In this document: piece after piece, positions 62,941-64,000 of the stretch
How positions within the stretch are numbered: the first letter of the stretch is position 1
How the letters are laid out: each line of letters starts with the position of its first letter
NCBI RefSeq assembly: GCF_000515415.1
Contig: NZ_KI911783.1
Coordinates: 660,501 to 724,500, forward strand
Length of the DNA stretch: 64,000 nt
Direction of reading: 5' to 3'
From: Bradyrhizobium sp. WSM1417
GTDB lineage: Bacteria > Pseudomonadota > Alphaproteobacteria > Rhizobiales > Xanthobacteraceae
Notes under the pieces: model-generated
What the model was told of the DNA's origin: nothing
Databases searched by the model: none
Seen by the model: only the letters and a program-made list of their open reading frames with translations
Program-made: the position numbers and the translations under genes

Positions 62941-63356
62941 GCTGCGGGGGCCTCGAACAGGTTGGGCTGCGCCAATCGCTCGGCAGCGCGTACAGCGTCC
63001 TGTCCGACCAGCAGCGCCGTTGCGACCCAGACGCTTGCTGTCATCGCGCTCCGGTTACGGCGCCGCTCGCTGGTCTTGCGGATCAGTCCGACCTGATGCA
63101 GATCGGAAATACGAGGGCGCGCCGAAAACGGAGAAAACTTGAGGTGCGCAGCAACCTCGTCTGCCGTGAAACCTTGCGGAAAGTTCTTGAAGAAAAATTG
63201 GGCAATTTGGCCACGCTGATCGGCGGCAACAGGAGCCTTCTGGATGCCTGCTTCCTCCGAACAGCCCCCCCTTTCTTTCGACGGAAGAACGACCTTAGAG
63301 CCCCAAAGGGAACGAACCAGTCGAAGGGGATAGTCGTCGGGATCTGGCGATCTCAT
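62937..63356 (-). CDS. Winged-helix-like small DNA-binding protein
   Basis: A 139-residue protein. IAQFFFKNFPQGFTADEVAAHLKFSP and SARPRISDLHQVGLIRKTSERR at about residues 50-98 have the helix-turn-helix and wing pattern of small regulators in phage and island replication regions. ATGA overlaps occur at both ends, so the gene is coupled with its neighbours. Confidence 0.65.
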   Translation of the reverse strand: MRSPDPDDYPLRLVRSLWGSKVVLPSKERGGCSEEAGIQKAPVAADQRGQIAQFFFKNFPQGFTADEVAAHLKFSPFSARPRISDLHQVGLIRKTSERRRNRSAMTASVWVATALLVGQDAVRAAERLAQPNLFEAPAA

Positions 63357-63700
63357 TTGCCAGCCCTCCCGAAAGAACCAATTCCCAGCAGGTCACAAAG
63401 TTGATCAACGAACATTGGGATCAGATCTTGCGACACCTTGATCTGCGCATCGTCATCAGGCCAATTAACCTGCTTGAACCACAGGTCACCGGTTTGACTG
63501 TCGATGCGCGCTAGGATGGTTTCCTGGTTCGGCACCAGGCAAACTTCGCCATCGCGGTCATTGCCGGCCAATTGCTCCGCGGATCCCGGAGGCAATGCTA
63601 GTTGCTCAATCGCGGTATCCGCAGAGAGGCGCTTCGTGTGATCGCGTTCAGACGCTGTTGTGACTAGGAGGAACTGATCGGGAGTGACAGGTTTGTTCAT
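63353..63700 (-). CDS. Small hypothetical protein in coupled module
   Basis: A 115-residue acidic protein (ILARIDSQTGDLWFKQVNWPDDDAQI; DLIPMFVDQLCDLLG) without known motif. It overlaps both neighbours by ATGA, which supports real translation. Confidence 0.6.
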   Translation of the reverse strand: MNKPVTPDQFLLVTTASERDHTKRLSADTAIEQLALPPGSAEQLAGNDRDGEVCLVPNQETILARIDSQTGDLWFKQVNWPDDDAQIKVSQDLIPMFVDQLCDLLGIGSFGRAGK

Positions 63701-63900
63701 AGGTCTCTCGAAATTGCAGTGGAAATTGCACCGCTGATTTCAGCTGTAGAGACCGCGCGAACGTTGCTTTTTCGGGAGAACACGATTAGACAGAGGTTCT
63801 TCAGGCGCTCTGCAATCAAGTTTCGGGTCCCGTGTGAGCTTCGCTCGCGCGGGCCTTTTTTATGCGGCTGCCTCGGATGTGCTGCGGACCTCTGGCCCAA
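63697..63900 (-). CDS. Small basic hypothetical protein (N-terminus doubtful)
   Basis: A 67-residue basic protein (LIAERLKNLCLIVFSRKSNVRAVS). Its stop overlaps the next ATG (ATGA). The first half is read through DNA that forms a strong hairpin on the plus strand, so the true start may be later or the frame may be spurious. Confidence 0.4.
   Translation of the reverse strand: MGQRSAAHPRQPHKKGPRERSSHGTRNLIAERLKNLCLIVFSRKSNVRAVSTAEISGAISTAISRDL
63827..63861 (+). terminator. Plus-strand rho-independent terminator
   Basis: CCGTGTGAGC, loop TTC, GCTCGCGCGG form a 10-bp stem with two G-U pairs, followed by GCCTTTTTTA. It lies on the plus strand, where no upstream protein gene is seen, so it may end a small RNA transcribed from about 63,700. 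Confidence 0.7.
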
Positions 63901-64000
63901 ACTTTGCCAATGCCCAATTATCGAGACCCTGCCGTGAGTAGAGCGGAAACCGTCCAGCCTTCCTGAAGGGAGGCCCCACGGAGCTGACGCAAGCCAGCTT
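63901..64000. other. Right-end segment without a supported gene
   Basis: No gene is visible. It would contain the promoter region of the minus-strand module. Confidence 0.4.

Overview
The window looks like a chromosomal segment of a Bradyrhizobium-type alphaproteobacterium. The first 36.5 kb is GC-rich and carries markers typical of that group: a RegB/RegA-type redox pair (RegS/RegR in Bradyrhizobium), an intracellular polyhydroxyalkanoate depolymerase, several branched-chain-amino-acid-type ABC transport genes, an MmcB-like nuclease, many PAS/GGDEF/EAL proteins, and intergenic palindromic repeats. No species can be fixed without a database search.

Bases 1-36.5 kb are core-like and densely coded. 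In order they hold: the last codons of one solute-binding protein and a complete paralog of it; a DUF1330-like protein; a class A penicillin-binding protein; a YgjP-type metalloprotease; PHA depolymerase; an ABC-2 type exporter (permease and ATPase) divergent from regS-regR; a small secreted protein; an MmcB-like protein; two GH13 alpha-glucan or trehalose enzymes; a metallo-beta-lactamase-fold hydrolase; an HxlR regulator divergent from a small ABM-like protein; a PHB-depolymerase-family esterase; a DHA2 drug exporter; a flavin-dependent monooxygenase followed by a cytochrome P450; an SDR; an HWE-type histidine kinase; a PAS-GGDEF-EAL protein; a five-gene branched-chain amino acid ABC transporter (27.2-32.1 kb) with overlapping start and stop codons; and two more cyclic-di-GMP proteins.

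At 36,512-36,588 a complete tRNA-Arg(CCG) marks an abrupt change. From there to the right end the DNA is accessory: looser coding, lower GC in places, an IS5-like element with a frameshifted transposase, several decayed genes (caspase-like protein, flavin monooxygenase, phage-type HGG/GAPKGN protein), a tyrosine recombinase, a serine recombinase, and exported or surface-type proteins (glycine-rich protein, discoidin-like protein, GH19 lysozyme/chitinase, beta-barrel porin). The most striking pair is two large proteins (42.6-44.9 kb and 54.8-56.7 kb) with unrelated N-terminal halves and the same C-terminal module of seven repeats of about 45 residues, read here as a calcium-binding seven-bladed beta-propeller.

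The last 4 kb (60.4-63.9 kb, minus strand) is a compact phage- or plasmid-like module of small genes, several joined by 4-base ATGA or GTGA overlaps. One gene encodes a DNA-binding protein of replication-initiator type and contains four near-identical 12-bp palindromes inside its own coding sequence. That is the layout of the lambda O gene and its origin, and it is the best candidate here for an undescribed replication unit. No CRISPR array or rRNA was seen.
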